From Streptacidiphilus jiangxiensis (lineage in GTDB: Bacteria; Actinomycetota; Actinomycetes; Streptomycetales; Streptomycetaceae): 64,000 nt of DNA. A program made the position numbers and the translations under genes. A model generated the notes under the pieces. It was not told the origin of the DNA. It made no database searches and worked only from the letters and a program-made list of their open reading frames with translations. Positions 8,598 to 17,132 of the stretch are shown here, piece after piece. Position 1 is the stretch's first letter; each line of letters begins with the position of its first letter. The stretch is taken from positions 266,473-330,472 of the forward strand of contig NZ_FOAZ01000005.1 of NCBI RefSeq assembly GCF_900109465.1, given 5' to 3'.

Positions 8598-9181
8598 TCA
8601 TTCGTGAACGGGTTCGAGCAGCGGATGGGGGAGCGGGTCTTCGGTGAGGAACTCCGGCGGGACGCGCTCGGTCAGCCATACCCCGTTCGCGCTCACCCGG
8701 AACGTGAACCCGGCTGCGGTCATCGCCGCGGATTCGACGGTGAACACCACCGGGCGGCCGCGTCGCCCACCGACCCGCTCCGCCGTCGCCCGGTCCCGGG
8801 AGAGGTGTACCGCATGGCGCTGCATCGGGCGCAGGCCCTCACGCCGGATCGCGGCCACGGCGCCCGGGTGGGTGCCGTGGTACAGCACGGCCGGGGGAGT
8901 CGCCGGCTCGTACCCGAGGTCCACCGGGACGGTGTGCCCCTGGCTGGCGCGGAGCCGGAGCCCGTCCGCGCTGAAGGCGAAGCGCTGCTTGTCGTTGTCC
9001 GCGACGACCCGTTCCAGTTCCGCGCGGGAGATCCGGTGCCCGTGCGCGGCCGCCGCCTCCAACAGCACCGACACCGCGACCCAGCCGGCCTCGTCCAGGG
9101 TCACCCCGATCAGACCGGGTCGTGCCGCAGCACCCGGGACAGGAACTTCGAGCTGCGCACCGTTCTTCTGTTGTCTTCCAT
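8598..9181 (-). pseudogene. kptA: RNA 2'-phosphotransferase (Tpt1/KptA), frameshifted
   Basis: Two frames together make one Tpt1/KptA protein. The N-terminal 23 codons start at ATG 9181 and carry the family opening SSKFLSRVLRHDP, then hit TGA at 9110-9112. The rest (VTLDEAGWVAVSVLLEAA, GHRISRAELERVV, DNDKQRFAF, LYHGTHPGAVAAI, RGRPVVFTV) continues one base shifted to the stop at 8598. Reading back one base at the junction gives LIGVTLDEAGW, exactly the expected join. Tpt1 transfers an internal RNA 2'-phosphate to NAD. Both halves are otherwise well preserved and a TACCGT -10 box precedes the ATG, so this is either a very recent mutation, a sequencing error or recoding. Without frameshifting, only a GTG start at 9104 could give the truncated product, which lacks the first catalytic Arg. 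Confidence 0.85.
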
Positions 9182-9187
9182 GCCGCG

Positions 9188-9193
9188 ACGGTA
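9188..9193 (-). promoter_or_regulatory. -10 box TACCGT before frameshifted kptA
   Basis: Minus-strand TACCGT lies 6 bases before the ATG at 9181 with no ribosome-binding site between. It supports ATG 9181, not the internal GTG 9104, as the real gene start. Confidence 0.45.
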
Positions 9194-9295
9194 GGGGTCA
9201 CCGAGGCCCCTGTCGCGCGACTTTCCCGCTGCCGGACGGCAGGGAGCCTCCGTCGCGGTTACGGGAGGGACGGGGCCACGGGGGAGGAGAGGATC

Positions 9296-9784
9296 ATGGG
9301 GTCCGTGATGCGCATCTGCTTCGTCTGCACCGGGAACATCTGCCGCTCGCCCATGGCCGAGCAGGTCATGCGGGAACGCCTCGCCGAAGCCGGGCTGGCC
9401 GGCCGGGTCGTGGTCGACAGCGCCGGGACCGGCTCCTGGCACGAGGGTGACCCGGCCGACGAACGGGCCGTGCGCGTGCTGCGGGAGGCCGGGTACGAGA
9501 GCGAGCACGTCGCGCGACAGTTCCACGCCGACTGGTTCCGCGACCTCGACCTGGTCGTCGCCCTCGACCGGGGGCACGAGCGGGCGCTGCGGCGGCTGGC
9601 ACGGACCTCGGCCGAAGCTGACAAGATCCGCCTGCTGCGCTCGTACGACCCCGCCTCGAGTGCGGACGAGCTCGACGTGCCGGACCCCTACTACGGCGAC
9701 CTGACCGGCTTCGAGGAGGTGCTGCGGCTCTGCGAGGCGGGTTGTGACGGCCTGCTCGCCGAGGTCAGGACCCGCGTCGGGTGA
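9296..9784 (+). CDS. Low molecular weight protein tyrosine phosphatase
   Basis: A 162-residue LMW-PTP. The phosphate loop CTGNICRS (C11 nucleophile, C16, R17, S18) opens the protein and the general-acid Asp lies in the DVPDPYYG motif near residue 130, the standard spacing. These enzymes dephosphorylate tyrosines in the cytoplasm or on partner kinases and often act in exopolysaccharide control; no tyrosine kinase gene is visible nearby. AGGAGAGG (9285-9292) precedes the ATG at 9296; a second ATG four codons in is possible. It is divergent from the kptA remnant and followed closely by pcrA. Confidence 0.95.
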   Translation: MGSVMRICFVCTGNICRSPMAEQVMRERLAEAGLAGRVVVDSAGTGSWHEGDPADERAVRVLREAGYESEHVARQFHADWFRDLDLVVALDRGHERALRRLARTSAEADKIRLLRSYDPASSADELDVPDPYYGDLTGFEEVLRLCEAGCDGLLAEVRTRVG

Positions 9785-9813
9785 AGCCGTCCCGGGGTGT
9801 CGGTCGGGCGTCC

Positions 9814-9819
9814 TAGACT
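9814..9819 (+). promoter_or_regulatory. -10 box TAGACT for leaderless pcrA
   Basis: TAGACT ends 8 bases before the pcrA ATG at 9828 and no Shine-Dalgarno sequence is present, so initiation near the start codon is likely. Confidence 0.5.
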
Positions 9820-9827
9820 CGTGGGTG

Positions 9828-12455
9828 ATGAGCAGCCTCTTTGACGACATCCCCCTGCCCGGCCTGGATGCCCCTGCCCCCGCCGCGCCCGCCGAGGACG
9901 AGCCCCCCTTCGAGGGCGATGGCCCGGCGTTCGTCGACGCGTACGAGGGCGGCGCGTACGAGGAGGAGATCCCTGACGGGCTCTTCCAGTCCTTCGACCC
10001 GTCGGAGCCGGTGCCCGCGTCCTACTACCGCAACGGCGCCGCGCACCCCGTCATCGACCCGGACACGCTGCTCGACGGGATGAACCCGCAGCAGCGCGAG
10101 GCCGTGGTCCACGCCGGTTCCCCGCTGCTCATCATCGCGGGCGCCGGCTCCGGCAAGACCCGGGTGCTCACCCACCGCATCGCCCACCTGCTGGCCGCGC
10201 GGCACGTCCAGCCCGGCGAGATCCTGGCGATCACCTTCACCAACAAGGCCGCCGGGGAGATGCGCGAGCGCGTCGAGGCGCTGGTCGGGCCGCGCGCCAA
10301 GGCCATGTGGGTGTCGACCTTCCACAGCGCCTGCGTGCGGATCCTGCGCCGCGAGAGCAAGCGCCTCGGCTTCACCTCGAGCTTCTCGATCTACGACGCG
10401 GCCGACTCGCAGCGCCTGATGGCGCTGGTCTGCCGCGACCTCGACCTCGACCCGAAGCAGTTCCCGCCGAAGTCGTTCACCGCCAAGGTCTCCAACCTCA
10501 AGAACGAGCTCATCGACGAGGACACCTACGCGGCCAAGGCCGAGAACCCGATGGAGCGCAAGCTGGCCGAGGCCTACGCGCTCTACCAGCGGCGCCTGCG
10601 CGAGGCCAACGCGCTGGACTTCGACGACATCATCATGACCACGGTCAACCTGCTCCAGGCCTTCCCGGACGCCGCCGAGCACTACCGCCGCCGGTTCCGC
10701 CACATCCTGGTCGACGAGTACCAGGACACCAACCACGCGCAGTACATGCTGGTGCGCGAGCTCACCGGTGGCGCGAGCGGCCAGGGGCCGAAGAAGACCG
10801 TCGACGGCGAGTTCGTGAACCCGGCCGAGGCGCAGCTCGCCGAGATCCCGCCGGCCGAGCTCTGCGTCGTCGGTGACGCGGACCAGTCGATCTACGCCTT
10901 CCGCGGCGCGACGATCCGCAACATCCTCGACTTCGAGGAGGACTACCCCAGCGCCACCACGATCCTGCTGGAGCAGAACTACCGCTCCACGCAGACCATC
11001 CTGACCGCGGCCAACTCGGTCATCGAGCGCAACAGCAACCGCCGCAAGAAGAACCTGTGGACGGCGGGCGCCGAGGGCGTCAAGATCGTCTCCTATGTCG
11101 CGGACGACGAGCACGGCGAGGCCCAGTTCATCGCCGACGAGATCGACAAGCTGAGCGACAAGGGCGACGCCAAGCCCGGCGACGTCGCGGTCTTCTACCG
11201 CACCAACGCCCAGTCCCGTGTCTTCGAGGAAGTCTTCATCCGCGTCGGCCTGCCCTACAAGGTCGTCGGCGGTGTCCGCTTCTACGAGCGCAAGGAGGTC
11301 CGGGACGTCCTGGCCTACCTGCGGGTGCTGGCCAATCCGGAGGACGCGGTGCCGCTGCGCCGCATCCTCAACGTGCCCAAGCGCGGCATCGGCGACCGCG
11401 CCGAGGCGATGATCGAGGCGCTCGCCTCCCGCGAGCGCATCTCCTTCCCGCAGGCGCTGCTGCGCGTGGACGAGGCGTACGGGATGGCCGCGCGCTCCGC
11501 CAACGCGGTGAAGAAGTTCAACGACCTGATGGCCAAGCTGCGCGGCGTGGTGGAGTCGGGTGCGGGCCCCGCCGCGATTCTGGAGGCCGTGCTCGAGGAG
11601 ACCGGCTACCTGGCCGAGCTGCAGACCTCCACCGACCCGCAGGACGAGACCCGCGTCGAGAACCTGCAGGAGCTCGCGGCCGTGGCCCTGGAGTTCGAGC
11701 AGGAGGAGCCCGTCGAGGGTCCCGACGGCGAGCCGGTGACCCAGCCCGGGCTGCCGGGCTTCCTCGAGCGGGTCGCGCTCGTCGCCGACTCGGACCAGAT
11801 CCCCGACGAGGACGGCGAGGGTCGCGGCGTCATCACGCTGATGACCCTGCACACCGCCAAGGGCCTGGAGTTCCCGGTCGTCTTCCTCACCGGTATGGAG
11901 GACGGCGTCTTCCCCCACATGCGGGCGATGACCAACGCCAAGGAGCTGGAGGAGGAGCGCCGGCTCGCCTACGTGGGCCTCACCCGCGCCCGTGAGCGGC
12001 TCTACCTCTCGCGTGCCGTGCTGCGCAGCGCGTGGGGGCAGCCCTCGTACAACCCGGCCTCCCGCTTCCTGGAGGAGATCCCGGTGACGCTCGTGGACGA
12101 GCGACGCACGGCCGCGGCCGCAGGCCCCTCCGGCTTCGGCAGCCGCGCGGGCGGCTCGGGGCTGGGCGGTTCGCGACTGGGCGGTTCGAGCGCGGGCGGC
12201 GGTTCCGGCTTCGGCTCCTCGCAGTCCGGACGGCGATCCGGGCCGGCGGCGGGCTGGGGCAAGAGCGCGGGCCGGATGAACGACCGCCCGATGGTGACGC
12301 TGGCGGTGGGCGACAGGGTCACCCACGACCGCTTCGGCCTCGGTACGGTGGTGTCGGTCACCGGCCCGGCCGACGACGCCAAGGCGACGATCGACTTCGG
12401 CGCCGAAGGCACCAAGCAACTGCTGCTGCGTTACGCGCCGGTCGAGAAGCTGTAG
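9828..12455 (+). CDS. pcrA: ATP-dependent DNA helicase PcrA/UvrD
   Basis: An 875-residue superfamily 1A 3'-to-5' helicase. After an acidic, disordered N-terminal extension (residues 1-80) come Walker A GAGSGKT (105-111), motif II VDEYQDTNHAQ, motif III GDADQSIYAFRGA, motif IV region LLEQNYRSTQTI, motif V TLHTAKGLEFPVVFL and motif VI YVGLTRARERLYL. The C-terminal region (~780-875) has a Gly/Ser-rich linker followed by the GDRVTHDRFGLGTVV Tudor-like domain that binds RNA polymerase in other PcrA/UvrD proteins. It works in nucleotide excision repair, replication restart and removal of stalled transcription complexes. Convergent with the M23 peptidase gene 27 bases away. Confidence 0.98.
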   Translation: MSSLFDDIPLPGLDAPAPAAPAEDEPPFEGDGPAFVDAYEGGAYEEEIPDGLFQSFDPSEPVPASYYRNGAAHPVIDPDTLLDGMNPQQREAVVHAGSPLLIIAGAGSGKTRVLTHRIAHLLAARHVQPGEILAITFTNKAAGEMRERVEALVGPRAKAMWVSTFHSACVRILRRESKRLGFTSSFSIYDAADSQRLMALVCRDLDLDPKQFPPKSFTAKVSNLKNELIDEDTYAAKAENPMERKLAEAYALYQRRLREANALDFDDIIMTTVNLLQAFPDAAEHYRRRFRHILVDEYQDTNHAQYMLVRELTGGASGQGPKKTVDGEFVNPAEAQLAEIPPAELCVVGDADQSIYAFRGATIRNILDFEEDYPSATTILLEQNYRSTQTILTAANSVIERNSNRRKKNLWTAGAEGVKIVSYVADDEHGEAQFIADEIDKLSDKGDAKPGDVAVFYRTNAQSRVFEEVFIRVGLPYKVVGGVRFYERKEVRDVLAYLRVLANPEDAVPLRRILNVPKRGIGDRAEAMIEALASRERISFPQALLRVDEAYGMAARSANAVKKFNDLMAKLRGVVESGAGPAAILEAVLEETGYLAELQTSTDPQDETRVENLQELAAVALEFEQEEPVEGPDGEPVTQPGLPGFLERVALVADSDQIPDEDGEGRGVITLMTLHTAKGLEFPVVFLTGMEDGVFPHMRAMTNAKELEEERRLAYVGLTRARERLYLSRAVLRSAWGQPSYNPASRFLEEIPVTLVDERRTAAAAGPSGFGSRAGGSGLGGSRLGGSSAGGGSGFGSSQSGRRSGPAAGWGKSAGRMNDRPMVTLAVGDRVTHDRFGLGTVVSVTGPADDAKATIDFGAEGTKQLLLRYAPVEKL

Positions 12456-12482
12456 ACGGCAGGGGACGGCCCGGGCCCGCGG

Positions 12483-13697
12483 TCAGCGCGGGTCCAGGCC
12501 CCTCGCCAGCAGCCAGGGGAGAGGGTCCACGGCGGGGCCGCCGTCCGGGTGCACCTCGAAGTGGAGGTGCGGGCCGGTGGAGTTACCGGTGTCGCCGGAG
12601 TACGCGATTATGTCGCCCACCTTCACGTGGCCGCTGCGCACCCGGTACGAGCTGAGGTGGCAGTACCAGGTGACCGTGCCGTCGGGGGCAGTGAGCTTGA
12701 CCATGTAGCCGTAGAAGGGGTTCCACTCCGTCGTCACCGTCCCTCCGGTGACCGCGTGGACGGGCGTGCCTTCCGGGACGGGGAAGTCGATGCCGGTGTG
12801 CAGTTGCATCCAGTGCGTCCCGGCCTGCCCGAACAGGGCGCTGAGGCCGGTGTGGTACGCGATCGGCAGGGTGTAACGGGGCGCTTCCGCGGCGGTCTTG
12901 CGGGCGGCGGCGTTGCGCAACTGCAGCGCCGTGCGCGCCTGGTCGCGTGCCGCGCGCTCGGCGGCGTCGCGGGCCTCCTGCGCGGCGAGGGCCTGCGCCT
13001 TGGTCTGGGCGGCCGGGTCGGCCGAGGCCGTGGTGGCGGTGTGGTGCGTACGCAGCGGACCGACGGTCGCGGCGGCCGCTCCGGCGACACCGAGCACGAC
13101 CACCGACGGCACCGCGATGGTCAGGACCGCGGACCGGCGCCGGGCGGGGCGCCGCCGTGAGCTGCGCGCGGTCCAGCCGTCGTCCTGCCCGTCGTCGGAG
13201 TCGGCGTCCGCCCTGGCACCGGCGTCGGCTCCGGTGTCCGCGTCGCCGTCGGCGAGGGGGTCCAGTACGGACGCGGGTTCGGCTGCGGCGTACGCGGACA
13301 GGGGAGCGGCCCCGGAGGAAGCCCAGGACCCGTGCCCGGCCGCCTCGGCGAACGACACGTCGGTGACGGTGTCGTAGGCGCTGTAGTCCTGGTGGTAGGC
13401 GTACGCCTGGTCCGGGTAGCCGCCGTACTCGGCGACGAGGGTGGGCTCGGGCTGCTGCGCGTAGTACTCGGGCCAGCCGTGTCCCTGCGGCGCCGACGCG
13501 GGCACAGGCGTCGCGTAGGCGGTGGCGTACTGCTGGGCGTAGGCGTCGTGGTAGCCGTACTGCGGCTGCTCCGCGTAGCCGTACTGGTACTGCTGGTGGT
13601 CCACGTACGGATCCCCGTACGCGGCCGTGTACGGCTGGTGGCTGTAGTCGGGGTGAACCAGTGTCTGCTGGCCGTACCAACTGGTGTCAGCGGTCAC
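12483..13697 (-). CDS. Membrane-anchored M23 family metallopeptidase
   Basis: A 404-residue protein with a cytoplasmic N-terminal half that is Tyr/Gln/Ala-rich (repeats of the kind QYGYAEQPQYGYHDAY), an acidic stretch, a basic stop-transfer RRRPARRRS, one transmembrane helix near residues 189-212 (LTIAVPSVVVLGVAGAAAA), an Ala/Arg helical stalk, and a LytM/M23 domain at ~310-395. The zinc ligands HTGIDF (HxxxD) and HLHFEVH (HxH) are both intact, so it should be an active peptidoglycan endopeptidase. GTG start with AGGA 6 bases upstream. The Tyr-rich cytoplasmic region resembles low-complexity N-termini of Streptomyces morphogenesis proteins and could mediate localisation. Confidence 0.92.
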   Translation of the reverse strand: MTADTSWYGQQTLVHPDYSHQPYTAAYGDPYVDHQQYQYGYAEQPQYGYHDAYAQQYATAYATPVPASAPQGHGWPEYYAQQPEPTLVAEYGGYPDQAYAYHQDYSAYDTVTDVSFAEAAGHGSWASSGAAPLSAYAAAEPASVLDPLADGDADTGADAGARADADSDDGQDDGWTARSSRRRPARRRSAVLTIAVPSVVVLGVAGAAAATVGPLRTHHTATTASADPAAQTKAQALAAQEARDAAERAARDQARTALQLRNAAARKTAAEAPRYTLPIAYHTGLSALFGQAGTHWMQLHTGIDFPVPEGTPVHAVTGGTVTTEWNPFYGYMVKLTAPDGTVTWYCHLSSYRVRSGHVKVGDIIAYSGDTGNSTGPHLHFEVHPDGGPAVDPLPWLLARGLDPR

Positions 13698-13804
13698 GGG
13701 ATCCTAACCACCTCGACAGCGGGAAAGTGACCGTGACTGTATCCCCACTGGCCGACGGGAAACAAGAGACTCGGCTTTTTGTCCCCCGCACACCACTTGA
13801 CCGA

Positions 13805-14602
13805 TCACGCGATCTGAGTACTGGTCATACCACCTGTTTCGCATGCACCTTGGGGCTCGTCGAGCCACTCGCGAATCCGTGCGACCACATCGCGGTGAAC
13901 CGGAAGAGAAAGGTGGCCGGCATTCCGGATCAGTACGTTCTCCGCCTGGAGATCCGGGTGGCGAAGCTGGGCATTGCGAACCGGAACGATCAACGGATCA
14001 AGATCTCCCCAGAAGCAGAGAAAGGGTGTGCGGCAGTCGGGGGCAGGGCCGTTGAGCACGGTCAGCACCGCGCTGTCCGGGCGCAATTGGCGGACGATCG
14101 GGAGCGGGTGCAGCAGCCGGGCCGTCTCCGTGCCGTGGTGCGGGGTGCCCAGGGTGACCACGGAGCGGACAGCGGCGTCGCCTCCCAGACACTGCACGTA
14201 GTAGCGGGCGATGAGGCCGCCGAGACTGTGACCGATGATCGTCACCGGTTCCCCGTCGTAGACACGGCGCAGACGTTCGACGTGGCGGCCCAGCAGTACG
14301 GCGGCACGCGGAACGTCGAGGCAGAACGGGCTGTAGTTCAACGCGTGGAGGTGGTCCCGGCCGTCGAGGTGCAGTCGGTGGCGCAGCACCGTGAAGACGG
14401 CCCGGTTGTCGAAGAGGCCGTGCAGCAGCAGGATCGGGCCGTGGCCGGCGCCCGGTGGGTGGGCGCAGTGCCGGTCCGTGCGGGAGGGGCGGCGCTCGGG
14501 TGTGACACCGCCGGGGTAGAGCAGCAGATGGCCGGTGAGGGCAGCGCCCTCCAGGCCGACGCCGCGGGCCATCGCCGCGGCGCGACGGAACGGGATGCTC
14601 AC
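13805..14602 (-). CDS. Alpha/beta hydrolase, lipase-like
   Basis: A 265-residue alpha/beta hydrolase resembling class 2 triacylglycerol lipases/esterases. The oxyanion strand LLLHGLFDNRAVF near residue 60, the nucleophile elbow IIGHSLGGLIARYY (Ser near 126), TLGTPHHGT, the acidic residue in FWGDLDPLI and the His in NAGHLSLPVH complete a Ser-Asp-His triad. GTG 14602 is chosen as start because GGGGAGG lies 8 bases upstream; an in-frame ATG further upstream would add a Ser/Pro-rich segment without a binding site. No clear signal peptide, so probably cytoplasmic or weakly membrane-associated. Confidence 0.87.
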   Translation of the reverse strand: MSIPFRRAAAMARGVGLEGAALTGHLLLYPGGVTPERRPSRTDRHCAHPPGAGHGPILLLHGLFDNRAVFTVLRHRLHLDGRDHLHALNYSPFCLDVPRAAVLLGRHVERLRRVYDGEPVTIIGHSLGGLIARYYVQCLGGDAAVRSVVTLGTPHHGTETARLLHPLPIVRQLRPDSAVLTVLNGPAPDCRTPFLCFWGDLDPLIVPVRNAQLRHPDLQAENVLIRNAGHLSLPVHRDVVARIREWLDEPQGACETGGMTSTQIA

Positions 14603-15027
14603 GGCTCCGACCTCCCCTGTGGGCTGAGCGAGGGGCGGCGGCACGGACCGAGGCGAAACGGTCCCATGCGACACGGACCGAGGCGGCACGGCAGGGCACT
14701 GCGGCAGGCGCGTGGCGGTGTGCGGCTCCCCGCTGCGCGTCCGTGGACGGTCCAGGGCCGAGGCATGGTGGATGACCTCGAGGCCCTGTGCGGAACGACC
14801 CCACGCGCAGTGAACGGCGGACGAACGGGCAAGAACAACGGTCGGCGGAACGAGCGCCGAACATGCGGGTGACGATCGACGAACGGGTGGGTGAACGCGC
14901 GAATCGAAATGATTCTCCCCGCCCGTCGTGCCGCGAAACGGCGATCCGACGCCGCTGGCGATAACGTTCCATCACCGGGTGGAAACGCCGGTCGACGCAG
15001 CAACTGCAAGGATGCAGGAGGCAGAGA
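14603..15027. other. Intergenic region between lipase-like gene and icmB
   Basis: 425 bases without a convincing gene. It holds two direct copies of CACGGACCGAGGCG (14642-14655, 14672-14685; 30-bp period), a short inverted repeat GAATC-GAAAT-GATTC (14901-14915) in a locally AT-rich patch, a TAACGT -10-like hexamer (14962-14967) that could drive icmB, and the icmB ribosome-binding site AGGAGG (15016-15021). Confidence 0.6.
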
Positions 15028-15441
15028 ATGGGCGTGTCCGGTCCTATTCGCGTGGTGGTGGCCAAGCCGGGCCTCGACGGTCATGACCGTGGCGCCAAGG
15101 TCATCGCGCGGGCGCTGCGCGACGCCGGGATGGAGGTCATCTACACCGGCCTGCACCAGACTCCCGAGCAGATCGTCGACACCGCGATCCAGGAGGACGC
15201 CGACGGCATCGGCTTGTCGATCCTCTCCGGGGCGCACATGACGCTCTGCGCCAAGGTCGTCGAGCTGCTGCGGGAGCGCGACGCGGCCGACATCGTCGTC
15301 TTCGGTGGCGGCATCATCCCCGACGACGACATCCCGCAGCTCAAGGCGCTGGGCGTGGCAGAGATCTTCACCCCCGGCACGCCGACGCGTGACGTCGTGA
15401 GCTGGGTCGAGTCGCACCTGCGCGCGGGCGCCTCGGCCTGA
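15028..15441 (+). CDS. icmB: Isobutyryl-CoA mutase small, cobalamin-binding subunit
   Basis: A 137-residue stand-alone B12-binding domain. The DxHxxG motif (D17, H19, G22 in [12 protein letters not shown]) supplies the lower axial His to cobalt; LSILSGAHM and [14 protein letters not shown] are the other two nucleotide-loop signatures. The size and sequence match IcmB, which pairs with a separately encoded large subunit to interconvert isobutyryl-CoA and n-butyryl-CoA, linking valine breakdown to butyryl-CoA supply. No large subunit lies in this window; in Streptomyces it is usually elsewhere. It could instead serve another B12 mutase large subunit. Strong ribosome-binding site AGGAGG 6 bases before the ATG. 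Confidence 0.9.
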   Translation: MGVSGPIRVVVAKPGLDGHDRGAKVIARALRDAGMEVIYTGLHQTPEQIVDTAIQEDADGIGLSILSGAHMTLCAKVVELLRERDAADIVVFGGGIIPDDDIPQLKALGVAEIFTPGTPTRDVVSWVESHLRAGASA

Positions 15442-15510
15442 CGGGTCCGGCCGGGCAACCGGGCGACCGGACCGTTCAGCCTGACCGGACCGTTCGGGAG
15501 GTCGGCGTCG

Positions 15511-17004
15511 TCAGGCCAGTTCGGCGAGCATCGCCGCGCGGGTGCGCAGTGTCTCCGCGAGCCGTGTCAGCACCTCCGCCCAGGCGGAAGAGGCGACGGC
15601 GGCGAGGGCGTCGATCCGCGCGGCGGCCGAGCAGGGCAGTGAACGTTCGGCCACCCCGAGCACCCCGCTGTGGCTCCACGGGTAGGAGCCCGTCTCCGCG
15701 GCCTGGGCCAGCGCGTCCAGCACCGCGCCGGACAAGTCGGCCGGCCACGGCGCGGCGCAGGTGACCAGCAGCTGGAACGCGTCCGCCAGCCCCTGCCGGG
15801 ACACGAAGCGTGCCGTCCAGGCGGCGCGCTCGGCCGCGGGCAGCACGGAGAGCAGCCGGGACGGAGCCCCGCCGGACACCGCACGGCCGAGGACCTGCTC
15901 GGGGCGCTCGGCCAGCAGCGCCCGCGCCCAGGCGGCGTCGTGCTGGCGCACGGCCGCTCGCGCCCACCCCTCACGCAACTCGTCGCTCCACGTGGGTGCG
16001 GCCGCGCGGGAGAGGACTCGCTGCGGCACCTGCGTCGCGTCCGCCTCCTCGACCAGCTCCGCCCAGAAGGACAGCGGCGTGGCCGCGATGATCTCGCCCA
16101 GCCAGAACGCGCGGTCGCCGCGCCCGGTCGGCGAGGTCGCGGCGATCCCGTCGCGCAACATGGACGCGTCGCACAACGCGGGAGGGTCGACCAGCAGGGC
16201 GCCGTCGGTGCCGAGGGCGACCGCTCGGCGGGCGCGTTCGGCCATCCGCGCGGCCAGGCCTGAGCCCGGGAGGGTGGACAGCAGCTCCGCGGCCGTGGCC
16301 CGGACGTTCTTGGCCCGGTCCGACAACGCGGCCTCGAGGAACGGCTCGTCGTCGGGGCCCAGCCCCTCCTGCAGTGCGTCGAGGAAGAGCAGCCGGTCCT
16401 CCGCGCGTTCGGTGGGCCACGTCGTCCGCAGCAGCGCCAGGCCCGCGGCGGGATCGGCCCGGCGCAGCCGGGTCAGGTGGGTGACCCGTTCCGCGAAGAG
16501 CCCCTCCTGCCACACCGCGTCCGCAGCCGTCCCCGTGGCGGTCGGCGGTTCGCTCCCCGCGGCGGTCTCCTGTGCGGGGATGCGCAGGACGTAGCGCCAG
16601 TCCGGGTTCAGCGCGGAGAGCCAGCGACCGCGCGGGCCGGCGACGACGACCGCGTCGGACCGGAGATCGCTGCGCTGCCGGGCGGCGTCGAGCAGGGCGG
16701 GGAGCAGCTCCGGCGGGGCGGCGAAGCCCCGGGCCCGGGCGGTGCCCAGCCACTGCGGCAGCAGTTCGCTGCTGTTCTCCGCGAGCAGGGTGGCGAGACG
16801 GCGGGCCGCGGCCTCGGGCAGGGCCGGCCGGCAGTCCTGCGGTGCCGGCTCGGGGAGCGGCGGCGCGGGCGCGGGCCGCAGCCCGGCACGGCGGGCCACC
16901 GTCGCGGCGGCCGCGCGGCCCAGCAGATCGGGGCTTGCGCGCCGGTTGGTGCCGAGCAGCGCGTCCTCGACGAGATCGGTCCAGGGGGCCTGGCTCGTTG
17001 TCAC
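15511..17004 (-). CDS. DUF5691 family protein of the MoxR/VWA block
   Basis: A 497-residue Ala/Leu/Arg-rich protein, apparently all-helical, with the N-terminal signature WTDLVEDALLGTNRR that I associate with DUF5691. Repeated motifs such as LRTTWPTERAEDRLLFLDAL and FLEAALSDRAKNVRATAAEL resemble HEAT-like helical repeats. GTG 17004 is chosen because AAAGGA lies 5 bases upstream; upstream sequence in frame is a tandem repeat and not conserved-looking. It follows the SWIM gene on the same strand and both are divergent from the MoxR-DUF5682-VWA operon, so it is probably a structural or adaptor component of that system. No enzymatic motif seen. Confidence 0.75.
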   Translation of the reverse strand: MTTSQAPWTDLVEDALLGTNRRASPDLLGRAAAATVARRAGLRPAPAPPLPEPAPQDCRPALPEAAARRLATLLAENSSELLPQWLGTARARGFAAPPELLPALLDAARQRSDLRSDAVVVAGPRGRWLSALNPDWRYVLRIPAQETAAGSEPPTATGTAADAVWQEGLFAERVTHLTRLRRADPAAGLALLRTTWPTERAEDRLLFLDALQEGLGPDDEPFLEAALSDRAKNVRATAAELLSTLPGSGLAARMAERARRAVALGTDGALLVDPPALCDASMLRDGIAATSPTGRGDRAFWLGEIIAATPLSFWAELVEEADATQVPQRVLSRAAAPTWSDELREGWARAAVRQHDAAWARALLAERPEQVLGRAVSGGAPSRLLSVLPAAERAAWTARFVSRQGLADAFQLLVTCAAPWPADLSGAVLDALAQAAETGSYPWSHSGVLGVAERSLPCSAAARIDALAAVASSAWAEVLTRLAETLRTRAAMLAELA

Positions 17005-17021
17005 GGCGGTCCTTTCGAGAC

Positions 17022-17099
17022 GGGCGGTCGCGTCGGGGTCGAGTCGGGCGGTGGGGCGGTGGGGCGGTCGCGTCGGGGTCGAGTCGGGCGGTGGGGCGG
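17022..17099. repeat. 40-bp tandem duplication between SWIM and DUF5691 genes
   Basis: A 38-base unit beginning GGGCGGTCGCGTCGGGGTCG occurs at 17022-17059 and again, identical, at 17062-17099. It fills most of the gap between the SWIM stop (17133) and the DUF5691 start (17004). The exactness suggests recent slippage or unequal exchange. Confidence 0.85.
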
Positions 17100-17132
17100 G
17101 GTGCGGCGGCGGGATCGGTGCGACGCCGCCGG

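Noticed and set aside
9813-12419. Long open frame on the minus strand across pcrA
   Set aside because: It is a shadow of the pcrA frame caused by high G/C; its translation is Arg/Val/Leu/His-rich without any motif.
13661-14872. Plus-strand frame opposite the lipase-like gene
   Set aside because: Composition and lack of motifs mark it as a shadow; the minus-strand protein has a complete hydrolase triad.
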